NCBI GenBank assembly: GCA_025093555.1 | Contig: JAIWNF010000139.1 | Span: 1 to 31,821, forward strand | Direction of reading: 5' to 3' | DNA length: 31,821 bases | Source: Circinella umbellata | Lineage: Eukaryota; Mucoromycota; Mucoromycetes; Mucorales; Lichtheimiaceae | Shown here: piece by piece, positions 30,894 to 31,821 of the stretch | How the letters are laid out: each line of letters begins with the position of its first letter | How positions within the stretch are numbered: the first letter of the stretch is position 1 | Notes under the pieces: generated by a model | Seen by the model: only the letters and a program-made list of their open reading frames with translations | Told to the model about the DNA's origin: nothing | Databases searched by the model: none | Position numbers and translations under genes: made by a program

Positions 30894-31821
30894 ATGATTT
30901 ACTTGCCACAGATTTGTCCACAACCTGATTGGCACAATCTTATTCCTGAAATTAGTGACCATAGTACTACGGATACGTCATTTTGGGTCTCTGGTTATCG
31001 CAAAGGTAAATCAAACTATTCTGAGGAAAGCGGATTCCATTTCTATCTCCAAAATGGCGAAATAAAGACTTTTTTTTTGGCCTTGTAACTGAATTTGGTA
31101 TTGAGTTTAAGAATAATTGAGCCAACATTTATATTGTAGGTTATACTTCTATCCATGGGAGCGTTAAAGTGGATCGAGTTCCAGGAGCTCATAAAGTAGA
31201 CATTCAAGGCCAAGACGGGATCGACGTACAATATATCAATTCGGTAATCAATTTATGACCATATTTATGGATGCGTCGATTGTTATATTTGCATATTAAT
31301 TATAGGTAGTGAAACTCAATTTTTACATAGAGAACCTTGAAGGTTTCCTGTACACAAATTGGTGCTAAAGATATTACAATTTATGCACCTCGAAAAGAAT
31401 GGAAAGCATCACTCAGTAAACCTGTGAGTAGTGACAGCATAAAAAAATATGAAAGCTTGAATATCTGATTATCAAAGGCCTTTTTTTATTTACACATATA
31501 GATTCTTGCAATTGATGTATCATCTGATAATCGATTATATGCTTACACTCAAGAACAACATGTTCTTGTTGCATCAGTGCAACAAGAAGGTGAAACTCAG
31601 GTACTGTGATATAGATTGCTTTATCCTGGCTATCGAATCCTAAAAATAATTCTGACATATAATGTAGATGGTAATGAAAGGTCACCTTTCAGACGTGACC
31701 ACAATTCGATTTTTCCCAAGTAATCAAGGTATATATGGAAATATTTGATGGATATTACCAGAAAAGAACGACTAATATAATATAGTCTTTTTCTTTTGAG
31801 TTCTTTTGAGCCGGTCAATTT
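30894..31821 (+). CDS. PAAF1: PAAF1/Rpn14-like WD40 proteasome chaperone, 5' part
   Basis: Exons 30894-31005, 31140-31243, 31331-31423, 31502-31600 and 31668-31728 are in frame (156 codons); the gene continues past the window after a GTATATAT donor. The N-terminal region (DWHNLIPEI, FWVSGYRKGYTSIHG, then SCTQIGAKDITIYAPRKEW) precedes the first WD40 repeat pieces: SKPILAIDVSSDNRLYAY, then MKGHLSDVTTIRFFPSNQG. The GHLSDVT...RFFPS block is characteristic of PAAF1 (yeast Rpn14), a cytosolic chaperone that binds proteasomal ATPases during 19S base assembly. The exon 3 acceptor was placed at TACATAG because only that choice keeps the frame open. Confidence 0.8.

Noticed and set aside
1..31821. tRNA, rRNA or other structured RNA genes
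   Set aside because: No T-loop consensus with matching acceptor stem or rRNA signature was seen by eye on either strand; a covariance-model scan would be needed to exclude small RNAs.

Overview
The window looks like nuclear DNA of an early-diverging fungus, most likely Mucoromycota (Mucorales-like). It is very AT-rich. Its genes carry many short introns (about 55-110 nt, GT...AG, with branch-like TACTAAA/CTAAC sites), and the transposases and housekeeping proteins are of fungal type. No bacterial operons, rRNA, tRNA or CRISPR were seen. Gene models below were spliced by eye. Five of the models that are complete inside the window (KDZ, DUF6532-like, STIMATE-type, GDI, bHLH) sum to an exact multiple of three.

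Layout. (1) 1-6.2 kb is a graveyard of mobile DNA: a Ty3/gypsy reverse-transcriptase scrap, a non-coding foldback element with arms of about 537 bp and a minisatellite core, the N-terminal part of a Tc1/IS630-like transposase, and a gag relic holding ten in-frame stops but no frameshift. (2) 6.2-18.9 kb is a cluster of transposase-related genes: a 5'-truncated Tnp2/CACTA-like transposase (-), an intact 11-exon KDZ-family transposase (+, 806 aa), an unrecognised four-exon gene (+), an intact eight-exon DUF6532-like gene (-, 466 aa), and the N-terminal half of a Plavaka-type transposase with a C2H2 finger (+). (3) 19.4-31.8 kb is ordinary chromosome: REV1 (-), broken by about ten one- or two-base indels; a STIMATE-type membrane protein (+), head to head with REV1; Rab GDP-dissociation inhibitor GDI (-); a bHLH-zipper transcription factor (+); and the 5' part of a PAAF1/Rpn14-like WD40 proteasome chaperone (+), cut by the window end.

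The most notable points are: an apparently intact KDZ transposase beside two accessory-looking genes; two contrasting decay styles, C-to-T nonsense changes without indels in the retroelement and indels without nonsense substitutions in REV1; and the large foldback element joining two unrelated transposon scraps. Whether 6.2-18.9 kb is one composite unit or nested separate insertions cannot be settled from this copy alone.
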